Positions 19,836-27,543 of a DNA stretch of 52,583 nt are shown here, piece by piece. The notes under the pieces were generated by a model. That model worked only from the letters and a program-made list of their open reading frames with translations. It had not been told where the DNA came from and searched no databases. The DNA is taken from NCBI GenBank assembly GCA_934636865.1, contig CAKUBI010000011.1, forward strand, positions 1 through 52,583, given 5' to 3'. This DNA comes from an uncultured Oscillospiraceae bacterium (GTDB lineage Bacteria > Bacillota > Clostridia > Oscillospirales > Oscillospiraceae). Numbering within the stretch: the first letter of the stretch is position 1; the number at the start of each line of letters is the position of its first letter. A program made the translations under genes and the position numbers.

Positions 19836-21257
19836 TCACGCGAGTGCGGGAACGTAATCAATCGCATCGGTGACGCCGTCCGCCTGACCGGAGAGCGACA
19901 GCTCGAAGCGGTACACCGGCTGATAGAAGCCCTTGGAATCGGAAAGGTAGTCGAGCGCGCAGGAGCGCACCTCGATGCGCTGGGCGCTCTGCGCGAACCA
20001 CGCGCCTTCAAAGCTCCGGCCCGCCTGCAATGCGTCCACCGCCTGCGCGGGGGAGAGAACAGGCTCTTTGCGCACGGGCGCGAGCGTGGCGATGCGGTTT
20101 TCAAGCCGCGAGAGCGTCGATTGGCCGTCGTCCCGCGCGTCGAGCACGCAGGTGAGCGTGCCGTGGAGGAAGCCGCCCTCCGTGGGGAGCAGGTCGGCGG
20201 AGAGCGCCGCGCGGTAGGAGGTCTCGCCATACGGCGAGAGCGTGAACGACGCGCCGTCCGGGACGGAGAAGCCGAGACCGCCGAGCGCTTCACGCAGGAG
20301 CGCCTCGGAGACCTCCTTCGGGGGAACGTCCAAAACAGGGGCAATGCTGTCGCCGATCCAGTATTCCCACGTGCCGTCGTGCAGCGTGACGTTCAGAAAA
20401 TCGCCGGTGGAGTGGTCCATGTAGAGTGCGGTGTCGTCGTAGTATTCAACGTCCGGAAATTCGACGCCGTGCGCGGCGGCAAATTCCGCGGCGAAGCGGT
20501 CGGCGCCCACGTTGTCGAGCGCCTGCGCCTGATAGACCCAGGCGGTCCTGCTGTCCTCATCGGGCGCAAAGGCGAGCGACCAGCTCACCTCGCGCAGGTC
20601 CGCCGCCGTGACGGCGGCATCGCGCAAATTGCCGTAGGGTTGCGCGGCGTAAGAGATGAAAATAGCGCTGAGGGCGAGCGCGAACGCGGCGGGCAGTGCA
20701 AGGTAGCGCTTCCACGCCCTGCTTTTTTCGCGGAGCGAGAGAAAGAGCATCGATACGCACCAGCCGAGCATCGCGCCCAGCGTGTTGGTGAAAAGATCGT
20801 CCACGTCGCACATGCCGCGCGCCGTCAGGAGCTGCATCAGCTCGATGAGGAGCGAGCAGCCAAAGCCATCAAGCAGCATGGCATACCACCGGCGAAACGG
20901 CTTCCACAAAAGCGGCAGCAGCACACCGGGCGGTACGAAAAGCGCGATGTTGAGCAGCACGTTGAGCCAGAGCTGCAGCGTGAAGCGCTGGTACGCCTCG
21001 CGCCAGGCGAGGAAAAGCTGAAAATTCCACATCCGGACGCCCGGCTCGCCGCGCAGCAGCGTGACGAAGACCGTGACCGCCGCCCAGCCGACGAGCAGCA
21101 GCGCGCAGACCGCCTTTCCCCACGGAAAGCGGCGGCCCCGCCTGCGGAAGACGGCATAGCAGACGGCCAGGATCACGCCGCAGACGAGCGCGGCGGGGAT
21201 GGCGAGCCGCACGCCCGCGCGCAGCAGGTGATAGAGGTAGTTGACAAAGCTGTGCAT
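19836..21257 (-). CDS. VanZ-like membrane protein with large C-terminal ectodomain
   Basis: The N-terminal 205 residues contain about six membrane helices and VanZ-family signatures: NVLLNIALFVPPGVLLPLLW and the CDVDDLFTNTLGAMLGW segment. VanZ-type proteins are associated with teicoplanin resistance and accessory envelope functions, but their biochemistry is poorly defined. Residues about 206-473 form a large, presumably extracellular domain with repeated alpha/beta-looking segments (FPDVEYYDDTALYMDHSTGDF, DGTWEYWIGDS, YRFELSLSGQADGV) that I do not recognise. Typical VanZ proteins have only 150-220 aa, so this is a fusion. GGGAGGG precedes the ATG. It lies between the amidase and the exported protein. 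Confidence 0.8.
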   Translation of the reverse strand: MHSFVNYLYHLLRAGVRLAIPAALVCGVILAVCYAVFRRRGRRFPWGKAVCALLLVGWAAVTVFVTLLRGEPGVRMWNFQLFLAWREAYQRFTLQLWLNVLLNIALFVPPGVLLPLLWKPFRRWYAMLLDGFGCSLLIELMQLLTARGMCDVDDLFTNTLGAMLGWCVSMLFLSLREKSRAWKRYLALPAAFALALSAIFISYAAQPYGNLRDAAVTAADLREVSWSLAFAPDEDSRTAWVYQAQALDNVGADRFAAEFAAAHGVEFPDVEYYDDTALYMDHSTGDFLNVTLHDGTWEYWIGDSIAPVLDVPPKEVSEALLREALGGLGFSVPDGASFTLSPYGETSYRAALSADLLPTEGGFLHGTLTCVLDARDDGQSTLSRLENRIATLAPVRKEPVLSPAQAVDALQAGRSFEGAWFAQSAQRIEVRSCALDYLSDSKGFYQPVYRFELSLSGQADGVTDAIDYVPALA

Positions 21258-21281
21258 CAGAAGCCCTCCCGATTTGATTTC

Positions 21282-21962
21282 TCAGTTGGTTTCGTTTTCC
21301 GCGGTTTTGTCCTCTTCGATGCGCGCGCTCACGTCCTGCTTAAAGGCAAGCCACGCATCCTCGTTTTCAACATAATATTTCGGGCAGATCTTGCCCGTCA
21401 CGTCGTAGTGGCGGATCACGCCGCTGTCCGTGTCCAGCTCGAACGTCTCGCACAGCCACGCGACGAGCTTTTCAAGGCTCTCCATCGTCGCATCGCTGAA
21501 CTGACCCGTTTCGTCCGGGTGGCAGACCTCGATGGACACGGTGTAGTCGTTGGCAGTGTTCGAGCAGTAGGCGATCTCCGTCAGCGGGACGCATTGCAGA
21601 ATCTCGCCGTCCAGCCCCACGACGAAGTGGGCGCTCGCGTAGGTCTCGTGCGTCAGCGCGAGGTTTGCGAAAAAGCTGCGGTTTGCCGCGGCGGACGTGC
21701 CGGGGTTGCCGACATAGTGCACCACCACGCCGGAGATCTCCTTGAGCGGCGTGCCGGGGCGGGAATACTCGTTCGTCGGGAGATAGTCCACGGTGACGAA
21801 GTCCGGTGCGCTCACATTTGAGCCCGGCAGGTCCTGATGGGTGAGCGCGTAACGCAGCTTCACGCCGCCGAGAACAAGCAAAACGAGCGCGAGCAGGATA
21901 AGGAAGGCTTTCTTGCTCCCGCCGCGGCGGCGTCTGCGCCGCCGCTTTGTTTTTTCTGCCAT
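21282..21962 (-). CDS. Membrane-anchored N-acetylmuramoyl-L-alanine amidase
   Basis: The 226-aa protein has a cytoplasmic run of eight arginines, one membrane helix at about 19-36 and an extracytoplasmic amidase_2 (PGRP-like) domain. Probable zinc ligands are His82 (VVVHYVGNPGTS), His185 (IRHYDVTGK) and Cys193 (ICPKYY), with Glu145 nearby. It should cleave the bond between MurNAc and L-Ala in peptidoglycan. The start codon is only one base beyond the permease stop, so it is translated from the same message. The domain is at its minimal usual size, with no added cell-wall-binding repeats. Confidence 0.85.
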   Translation of the reverse strand: MAEKTKRRRRRRRGGSKKAFLILLALVLLVLGGVKLRYALTHQDLPGSNVSAPDFVTVDYLPTNEYSRPGTPLKEISGVVVHYVGNPGTSAAANRSFFANLALTHETYASAHFVVGLDGEILQCVPLTEIAYCSNTANDYTVSIEVCHPDETGQFSDATMESLEKLVAWLCETFELDTDSGVIRHYDVTGKICPKYYVENEDAWLAFKQDVSARIEEDKTAENETN

Positions 21963-21963
21963 G

Positions 21964-23904
21964 TCAGTTCACGCTTTCCGTGGTGGAAACGTCCTCTGTG
22001 GCGGGGAGGGTGTCAATGCCGTCGTCGCTGGGCGGCGTTACGGTGTTGGATTTCAGCTCGGGCAGCAGCTCACTGAGTACTTGCAGGGTGTTGGGCGTTG
22101 AGTTATTCACATTGGGGCCGAGCGTATATACCTCCGGGCGGCCTTTTTCATTGGTGGACTCAAAGTACAGCTCGAGCCAGAAGGAGATGGGGGAAACGTA
22201 CTGGTATTCCTGCACGGCGAAGATGTCGCTGCTGCCGTTATCGGAATCCTGAACGTCCCGCATCAGCGCGGCGTAGACCTGCCCGGCCTGCGCGGCGGTG
22301 AGGGCATAGTCCTTTGTGCCGGAGTTCTCATCGTAATAGTAGCAATAGCTGTCGAGGAAGCGCGGCGTGTCGCCGAGGTGCTCGTAGCCGTAGCCGAGGA
22401 CGCGGCAAAGCACGGATTCTCTGCACATATAGAGCGCGTTCACGCGCGCCGTGGCGGACGAGGGCACGGTGAGGTCGCCTCTCCGCAGGTAGACAAAATA
22501 GGAGCGCGAGAGCTGCGAGCCGTCCTTGAGGTAGTAGGTCAGGCGCAGGGAGAAGGGTTCGATGTCGTCATGATCGCTCTGGGAGAGCGTATCCGCGTCC
22601 CATGCGTCTGCGATGCGCGCCTGCTCGTTCCGGTTTTTGACGATGGCCTGGTGCGCCGCGGTGAGGCGGCGGATGGTATCGGCGTCGTCGGTCGTGACGT
22701 TTGTCATGCCGGAGAAGGTGTAGAAGGCGGATTCGATCTCGCTCTCGTCCGGCACGCGCTTTTCATAGCCCGTGAGGTCGAAGCTCATCGCAACGCCGAG
22801 CAGCACAAGAGCGAGCGAAACGATGGCCGCGCCCTTTGCGCCCGCGCGGAAGACGCGGAAGCTCTTTTTGATGAGCATCTCGGCGACAAAGTAGCCCACA
22901 AGCCCCGCCGCCGCCATGCAGAGGATCGTGCCGGGCAGGGAATCGTTGCCGCTCGAGCGGTACTGGCCGAAGAGAAAATAGTAGAGGAACTGCCCGAGGG
23001 CAACGGCGGTGCAGAACGCCACGCCGTACTTGAAGATGGGCGTCGCCCACGGGAAGGCGACCGTCGAGCCGGTCATCTCGCTCTTGCGCGTGCGGTAGAG
23101 GAGCAGCGCGATGAGGGCGATGACAAGCCCCGCGAGCGCATAGGCGGCGAGGATCATGAACGAGCCGCGCTCGAGCGCGTAGGCGGTCACGTAGTACGAG
23201 TCGTTCTCGCAGGTCTCGATCGAGGCGATGTCCACCCTGAGGTACATATAGAGGGGCGGGGAGAGGAAGTCGAGCGCAACGTCGGTGTGTCCGCTGTAGC
23301 CGTAGAGGAAATTGCCCGCAAAGTTGCGCAGCAGATATTCCATCCCCGGGACGAGGATATTGCCGACGAAATAGAAGACGGGCGCGGCGAGGATCTGCCC
23401 CGTCATCATCATACACAGCGCGGCGAAGGAGTAGAAAAAGACGGCTTCGAGCATGGCGCTGCCCATGGCCGCGCCGGTGACGCTCCAGAAGCTGAGGCGC
23501 AGCGGCGCTGAGACCGCCGCGCCGAGCAGGAACGTGACGAGAATGCTGGAAACCTGGCAGAACAGCCCCGTGAGGTAGGCGGTCAGAAAGATGGTCTCGC
23601 GCCGCACGGGGAGCGCATGGAAGCCGTTCGTCGCGCGGCTCTGCGTCAGGTGCGAGAAGGCGAGCATCGCAAAGAAAAGGCCGAAGACGAAGGAAATGAA
23701 GACGCCGCCGCGCACGCCGGCGTTGAGCAGCAGACTGGACGCATCCGCTGCGCTGTAGTCGCCCTGATAGGCGGTAAGCTCTGAAAAGAGCGCGACCGGC
23801 ACGAGGAAGAGCCACAAGGCGGTGTAGCCGAGCCAGAGCGGCCAGGTGTGCTTGAGCTGGCTGCGGAATAGAGACTTATCAAAGAACGATGTCGCGGATC
23901 GCAT
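21964..23904 (-). CDS. ABC-2 type transporter permease
   Basis: The 646-aa permease has two to three clusters of membrane helices in the first 420 residues (LWLGYTALWLFLVPVALF, FISFVFGLFFAMLAF, LTAYLTGLF, ILVTFLLGAAVSAPL and others). The last part, about residues 425-646, is hydrophilic and probably extracytoplasmic, ending in a Ser/Thr-rich tail. It overlaps the ATPase gene by 26 bases with GGGAGGTGAGG before its ATG, so the two are co-translated. With a YtrA-type regulator in front, this looks like a relative of the Ytr/bacitracin-responsive exporters of Firmicutes, but the substrate is unknown. The longer upstream frame is a shadow of the ATPase gene. Confidence 0.82.
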   Translation of the reverse strand: MRSATSFFDKSLFRSQLKHTWPLWLGYTALWLFLVPVALFSELTAYQGDYSAADASSLLLNAGVRGGVFISFVFGLFFAMLAFSHLTQSRATNGFHALPVRRETIFLTAYLTGLFCQVSSILVTFLLGAAVSAPLRLSFWSVTGAAMGSAMLEAVFFYSFAALCMMMTGQILAAPVFYFVGNILVPGMEYLLRNFAGNFLYGYSGHTDVALDFLSPPLYMYLRVDIASIETCENDSYYVTAYALERGSFMILAAYALAGLVIALIALLLYRTRKSEMTGSTVAFPWATPIFKYGVAFCTAVALGQFLYYFLFGQYRSSGNDSLPGTILCMAAAGLVGYFVAEMLIKKSFRVFRAGAKGAAIVSLALVLLGVAMSFDLTGYEKRVPDESEIESAFYTFSGMTNVTTDDADTIRRLTAAHQAIVKNRNEQARIADAWDADTLSQSDHDDIEPFSLRLTYYLKDGSQLSRSYFVYLRRGDLTVPSSATARVNALYMCRESVLCRVLGYGYEHLGDTPRFLDSYCYYYDENSGTKDYALTAAQAGQVYAALMRDVQDSDNGSSDIFAVQEYQYVSPISFWLELYFESTNEKGRPEVYTLGPNVNNSTPNTLQVLSELLPELKSNTVTPPSDDGIDTLPATEDVSTTESVN

Positions 23905-24778
23905 AGTCCTCACCTCCCAGTTCATAGATGAAAATTTCTTCAAGTGACAGCGGCACCGCGTCGATGAAGACCGGGTGCAGCGCAGAGAGCTTCTGCACGA
24001 GCGCCTCGGTCTCGCCGCGGCAGATGAGCGTATGGACGCGCCCGGTCTGCGCGTGGTGCAGCACCTTGATCTCCTGCGGCAGCGCGGGCAGCTCCGACGT
24101 TTCAAAGGCGAGCTGGAGCTTGACGGTGTTGTCCTGCAGCTCGCTGAGCGAGCGCTCGAGCAGGAGCTTCCCCCTGTTCATCACGCCCACGTGGTCGCAA
24201 ACGTCCTCAAGCTCGCGCAGGTTGTGCGACGAGACGAGCACCGTTGTGCCGCGCTCGCTGACGTCCTGCAGAATAAGGCTCCACACCTGGCGGCGCATCA
24301 CGGGGTCAAGGCCGTCCACCGGCTCGTCGAGGATGAGATAGTCCGGCATCGTGCACAGCGCGAGCCAGAAGGCCGCCTGCTTCTGCTGGCCCTTGCTCAT
24401 GCGGCGCAGCGGCCGCCTGTCGTCGAGCGCAAACACCCCGCGCAGCTTTTCGTAGCGCTCCATGCTGAAGCGCGGGTAGACCCCGCGGTAAAAGCGCATC
24501 ATATCGCCCAGCCCCGCCTGCATAAAGTAGAACCAGTCGTCGGGGATGGAGGCGATGCGCCCCTTTACCTCCGTGTTTTCCCAGACGGGCGCGCCGTCAA
24601 AGCTCACGCTGCCCGCGTCCTGGCGGTAAACGCCCGTCAGATGGCGCAGCAGCGTCGTCTTGCCCGCGCCGTTCGGGCCGACCAGACCGTAGACCGTTCC
24701 CCTGGGGACCGTCAGGTCCGCGCCGTCGAGCGCGGCAAAGCCGTCAAAGGTCTTAATAAGACCGCGTACTTCGATCAT
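23879..24778 (-). CDS. ABC transporter ATP-binding protein
   Basis: The 299-aa nucleotide-binding subunit has Walker A GPNGAGKTT at 34-42, a divergent signature MSKGQQKQ near 127-134 (typical of YtrB-type ATPases), Walker B YLILDEPVDGLD near 147-158 and the switch His in VLVSSHNLRELE. The start is set at 24778, overlapping the GntR stop by 4 bases (ATGA). It partners with the permease encoded directly downstream, probably to export an antibiotic or move an envelope component. Confidence 0.92.
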   Translation of the reverse strand: MIEVRGLIKTFDGFAALDGADLTVPRGTVYGLVGPNGAGKTTLLRHLTGVYRQDAGSVSFDGAPVWENTEVKGRIASIPDDWFYFMQAGLGDMMRFYRGVYPRFSMERYEKLRGVFALDDRRPLRRMSKGQQKQAAFWLALCTMPDYLILDEPVDGLDPVMRRQVWSLILQDVSERGTTVLVSSHNLRELEDVCDHVGVMNRGKLLLERSLSELQDNTVKLQLAFETSELPALPQEIKVLHHAQTGRVHTLICRGETEALVQKLSALHPVFIDAVPLSLEEIFIYELGGEDYAIRDIVL

Positions 24779-25140
24779 TTCTCTTCTTCCTCCCTGCAAA
24801 GCTCCCGGAGCTCTTCCCCGCTCGCGCCCATGGCGCGCAGCTCCTGCAAAAGCTCCCTGACCTGTTCCTCCAGCGCCCTGCGGCGCTTATCGTCGCGCTC
24901 GCGGTAGGTGTGCACGGCAAAGCAGCCCTTGCCCGGCACCGAGCAGCAGTAGCCGCTCGCTTCCAGCTCGTTATAGGCGCGCTGGATGGTATTGGGGTTG
25001 ATGGCCAGCTGACTGGCCAGCGCGCGCACCGAGGGGAGCTTGTCCCCGTCGGCGATCACGCCGGAGACGATCAGCCGCCGCAGCCCGTCGCACACCTGCT
25101 CGTAGATCGGGCGCGCATCGCGGTAATTTAAGGTGATCAT
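24775..25140 (-). CDS. GntR-family regulator, YtrA subfamily
   Basis: The 121-aa protein has the N-terminal winged-helix of GntR (RPIYEQVCDGLRRLIVSGVIADGDKLPSVRALASQLAINPNTIQRAYNELEASGY) and only a short helical C-terminal segment, the YtrA-type layout. Such repressors sit in front of ABC transporter genes and respond to envelope-active compounds. The ATG at 25140 follows AGGAGGAAAACAC. The 17-bp inverted repeat over the operon promoter contains TGTACTAA/TTAGTACA, close to known YtrA-type operators, so autoregulation is likely. Confidence 0.9.
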   Translation of the reverse strand: MITLNYRDARPIYEQVCDGLRRLIVSGVIADGDKLPSVRALASQLAINPNTIQRAYNELEASGYCCSVPGKGCFAVHTYRERDDKRRRALEEQVRELLQELRAMGASGEELRELCREEEEK

Positions 25141-25160
25141 GTGTTTTCCTCCTGCGGCGT

Positions 25161-25244
25161 TCAGCGGCGGCACAGCATGAAAATGCACGCAATGCCGAGG
25201 ACCAGCACGCCCGCCGCCGGGAGCAGAAATATCGGATTGAACAT
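25161..25244 (-). CDS. 27-aa single-pass membrane peptide
   Basis: This short frame encodes MFNPIFLLPAAGVLVLGIAC followed by IFMLCRR, one hydrophobic helix with a positive C-terminus. It starts just downstream of the GntR operator, after GTGAGGA at suitable spacing, and stops 20 bases before the GntR start. Its position as first frame of the operon suggests it is translated, either as a small transporter accessory peptide or a leader peptide. There is no family assignment. It is too short to prove by coding statistics. Confidence 0.5.
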   Translation of the reverse strand: MFNPIFLLPAAGVLVLGIACIFMLCRR

Positions 25245-25249
25245 AGGCG

Positions 25250-25288
25250 TATCCTCACTGTACTAAGTGTGTTAGTACAGTGAGGATA
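25250..25288. promoter_or_regulatory. GntR (YtrA-type) operator, 17-bp inverted repeat
   Basis: Two perfect 17-bp arms (25250-25266 and 25272-25288; TATCCTCACTGTACTAA and its complement) flank a GTGTG spacer. The repeat covers the -10 element and start of the leftward operon promoter, an arrangement that would block transcription when the GntR protein binds. Confidence 0.8.
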
Positions 25289-25311
25289 GCACGGGGAATG
25301 TCGTTTGTCAA
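25283..25311 (-). promoter_or_regulatory. Promoter of GntR/ABC operon
   Basis: On the minus strand a consensus TTGACA (25306-25311) is followed after 17 bases by TATCCT (25283-25288), preceded by TGC (extended -10). The -10 lies inside the operator repeat. Confidence 0.75.
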
Positions 25312-25356
25312 CAAAATTTTAACGGTTCTTAGCGGGCGGAAACGACCCTTTGCCCG

Positions 25357-25385
25357 TTGACAGCGGACGGGCGATTTGGTATCCT
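25357..25385 (+). promoter_or_regulatory. Promoter of AGCS symporter gene
   Basis: TTGACA (25357-25362), a 17-base spacer and TATCCT (25380-25385) with upstream TGG (extended -10). It is divergent from the GntR operon promoter, about 50 bases away. Confidence 0.7.
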
Positions 25386-25453
25386 GAATATGTGGTATGA
25401 AATATTTTCATCCAACACTTTGCGAAACGTGATTTTTAGAAAGGGGAATGAGC

Positions 25454-26857
25454 ATGGAGCGATTTATGGAGATCAACACGGCGGTCAACGGCTTTGTCTG
25501 GGGCCCGATCATGCTGGTGCTGCTCGTCGGCACGGGTATCCTCCTGAGTGTCGGCGTCGGCTTCATCCAGTTTACGAAATTCGGCTACTGGTGGAAAAAC
25601 ACCATCGGCAAGATCTTTAAGAAGGGGGAGGCGGGCGACGGCGAGATCACGCCCATGCAGGCCGTGTCCACGGCCCTTGCTTCCACCGTCGGCACGGGCA
25701 ACATCGCGGGCGTTACGGGCGCGATCATCCTCGGCGGTCCCGGCGCGGTGTTCTGGATGTGGGTGTCGGCGCTGTTCGGCATGGTCACGAAGTTCTCCGA
25801 GGTGACGCTCGCCGTCAAGTACCGCGAGCGCAACGAAAAGGGCGACTGGTGCGGCGGCCCCATGTACTACATCAAAAACGGTCTCGGCCCCAAGTGGAAG
25901 TGGCTCGGCGGCGTGTTTGCCGTCCTTGGCGCGATCGCGGCCTTCGGTATCGGCAACATCGCGCAGGTGCATTCCATCGCGGACTCTGTCAAGTCCGTCG
26001 CCGTTGCGTTCAATGAAAACGCGGCAAGTAAGGAGACGATGATTTGCCTGATCACCGGCATCTGCGTTGCGGCTTTCGTGGCGCTTGTGCTGCTCGGCGG
26101 TGTCAAGCGCATCGGTCAGGTCACGGAAAAGCTCGTGCCCGGCATGGCGATCATCTACATCGTCTGCGCGTTTGTTGTGGTGTTTGCCAATATCGGCAGT
26201 GTTCCCAGTGTGTTCGCCTCCATCTTCAAAGGCGCGTTTAATCCTGCGGCCGTCACCGGCGGCGCGGCAGGTATTTCCATCAAGCTTGCCATGACCAAGG
26301 GCGTCGGCCGCGGCGTCTTCTCCAATGAGGCGGGCCTTGGCTCCGCGCCCATCGCGCACGCCGCGACCTCGGAGAAAAACCCTGTCAAGCAGGGCCTCTA
26401 CGGTATTTTCGAGGTCTTTATGGACACCATCGTGATCTGCACGCTCACGTCCCTCGTCGTCCTCTGCTCCGGCGCGGCGGACGGCAACTACGGTAACGAC
26501 GCCCTCGCGGGCGTTCCCACTGCGGTTGCGGGCTTTTCGAGCGTGTTCGGCGCGAAGGCGGGCTCGGTCATTCTGGCGGTTGGCCTTCTGCTGTTCGCCA
26601 CGTCCACCATCCTCGGCTGGGCGCTCTATGGCACGCGATGCGCGGAGTTCCTCTTCGGCAGCAAGATCATCCGCCCCTATCAGATCGTATTCTGCCTTGT
26701 GGTCATCGCCGGTGCGGTCGCTGATCTCACGCTTGTCTGGGACATCTCTGACACGCTCAACGGCCTCATGGCCATCCCCAACCTCATCGCGCTGCTGCTG
26801 CTGAGCCCTGTCGTCATCAAGCTAACGCGCGAGCACTTCGCTGCTCTCAGAAAGTAA
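25454..26857 (+). CDS. AGCS-family sodium:amino acid symporter
   Basis: The protein of about 467 aa is a multi-helix membrane symporter of the alanine/glycine:cation family (AgcS/AlsT). Family hallmarks are PMQAVSTALASTVGTGNIAGVTGAIILGGPGAVFWMW, KYRERNEKGDWCGGPMYYI and GVGRGVFSNEAGLGSAPIAHAA. It imports alanine or glycine, or a related small amino acid, with sodium. The ATG at 25454 (MERFMEIN) is best placed relative to AAGGGG at 25441-25446; an in-frame ATG two codons earlier is possible. It is a single-gene unit with promoter and terminator. Confidence 0.93.
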   Translation: MERFMEINTAVNGFVWGPIMLVLLVGTGILLSVGVGFIQFTKFGYWWKNTIGKIFKKGEAGDGEITPMQAVSTALASTVGTGNIAGVTGAIILGGPGAVFWMWVSALFGMVTKFSEVTLAVKYRERNEKGDWCGGPMYYIKNGLGPKWKWLGGVFAVLGAIAAFGIGNIAQVHSIADSVKSVAVAFNENAASKETMICLITGICVAAFVALVLLGGVKRIGQVTEKLVPGMAIIYIVCAFVVVFANIGSVPSVFASIFKGAFNPAAVTGGAAGISIKLAMTKGVGRGVFSNEAGLGSAPIAHAATSEKNPVKQGLYGIFEVFMDTIVICTLTSLVVLCSGAADGNYGNDALAGVPTAVAGFSSVFGAKAGSVILAVGLLLFATSTILGWALYGTRCAEFLFGSKIIRPYQIVFCLVVIAGAVADLTLVWDISDTLNGLMAIPNLIALLLLSPVVIKLTREHFAALRK

Positions 26858-26862
26858 GATCG

Positions 26863-26896
26863 AAAAGAGACGGCCCGCCGGCCGTCTCTTTTTTCG
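26863..26896 (+). terminator. AGCS gene terminator
   Basis: AAAAGAGACGGCC (26863-26875) pairs perfectly with GGCCGTCTCTTTT (26880-26892), followed by more T residues. It lies just after the stop codon. Confidence 0.85.
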
Positions 26897-26956
26897 CCTA
26901 TTTCACCCGGCAGGGCGGGAAAATGCAAAAAAGCGGTATCATTTCGCAGGTTTTGC

Positions 26957-26985
26957 TTTACAATAGAAAAAAGCTGTGCTATGAT
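26957..26985 (+). promoter_or_regulatory. Promoter of rpsO
   Basis: TTTACA (26957-26962), a 17-base spacer and TATGAT (26980-26985) with TGC in front (extended -10). The transcript would begin about 26992, giving a leader of about 100 bases. Confidence 0.7.
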
Positions 26986-26988
26986 AAT

Positions 26989-27090
26989 CCAGCATGCTCA
27001 GTGCGTGCGCGTTCCCGCACTTAGGACGTGGAGGACTCACCGGCCCGCCGCTCAGTGCTGGGAGAATTTATGAAAGGTGGATCACACACT
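26989..27090 (+). promoter_or_regulatory. Structured rpsO leader, possible S15 autoregulatory site
   Basis: CCAGCA (26989-26994) can pair with TGCTGG (27056-27061), enclosing an inner hairpin built from GTGCG (27001-27005) and CGCAC (27016-27020) and a GC-rich arm before the ribosome-binding site AAAGGTGG (27073-27080). S15 commonly represses its own translation through leader RNAs of varied shape. The assignment here rests on pairing and position only. Confidence 0.45.
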
Positions 27091-27357
27091 ATGATGCTTA
27101 AGGACCAGAAGACGGCCATCATCGAGGCCAACCGTACCCACGAAAGCGACACCGGCTCCCCGGAGGTCCAGGTCGCTATCCTCACCGAGCGTATCGCTCA
27201 GCTCACCGAGCACCTCAAGCAGCACCCGCAGGACAACCATTCCCGCCGCGGCCTGTACAAGATGATCGGTAAGCGCCGCAGCCTTCTCGACTATCTTATG
27301 AAGAAGGACATCGAGCGCTATCGTACCCTGATCGCCAAGCTGGGTATCCGTAAGTAA
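27091..27357 (+). CDS. rpsO: 30S ribosomal protein S15
   Basis: The 88-aa protein has the full S15 pattern: [52 protein letters not shown] and the terminal AKLGIRK. S15 binds 16S rRNA early in 30S assembly. Two adjacent ATG codons (27091, 27094) are possible starts; AAAGGTGG at 27073-27080 favours the first. It is followed by its own terminator and then pnp, the usual rpsO-pnp order. Confidence 0.97.
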   Translation: MMLKDQKTAIIEANRTHESDTGSPEVQVAILTERIAQLTEHLKQHPQDNHSRRGLYKMIGKRRSLLDYLMKKDIERYRTLIAKLGIRK

Positions 27358-27364
27358 GTTTGAA

Positions 27365-27398
27365 AACAGGGTGGTGTGCTTGCGCACCACCCTTCTTT
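27365..27398 (+). terminator. rpsO terminator
   Basis: GGGTGGTGTGC (27369-27379) pairs with GCGCACCACCC (27382-27392), followed by TTCTTT. It probably gives partial or full termination between rpsO and pnp. Confidence 0.75.
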
Positions 27399-27440
27399 CA
27401 CACCTTCCGCCCCGGCACTTTTCCCCGCGCGTATGAGAGC

Positions 27441-27457
27441 CTGCTATGCTTTAGCAG
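27441..27457 (+). promoter_or_regulatory. pnp upstream hairpin overlapping a -10-like element
   Basis: CTGCTA (27441-27446) and TAGCAG (27452-27457) form a small hairpin that contains TGC-TATGCT, an extended -10-like sequence. No clear -35 is present. It may be the start of the pnp message or a processing site; PNPase leaders are often sites of autoregulation. Confidence 0.35.
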
Positions 27458-27543
27458 TTGAAAAAGCGGCGGCAGGCCGACGTTTTTTCAAGTGCTAAAC
27501 GGTCGGCTCCCATACGGAATTTTACAAAAAAGGAGATCGACAA

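Noticed and set aside
23905..24105. Upstream extension of the ABC permease frame inside the ATPase gene
   Set aside because: Its translation is Arg/Ser/Cys-rich noise; the ATPase frame there is clearly coding.
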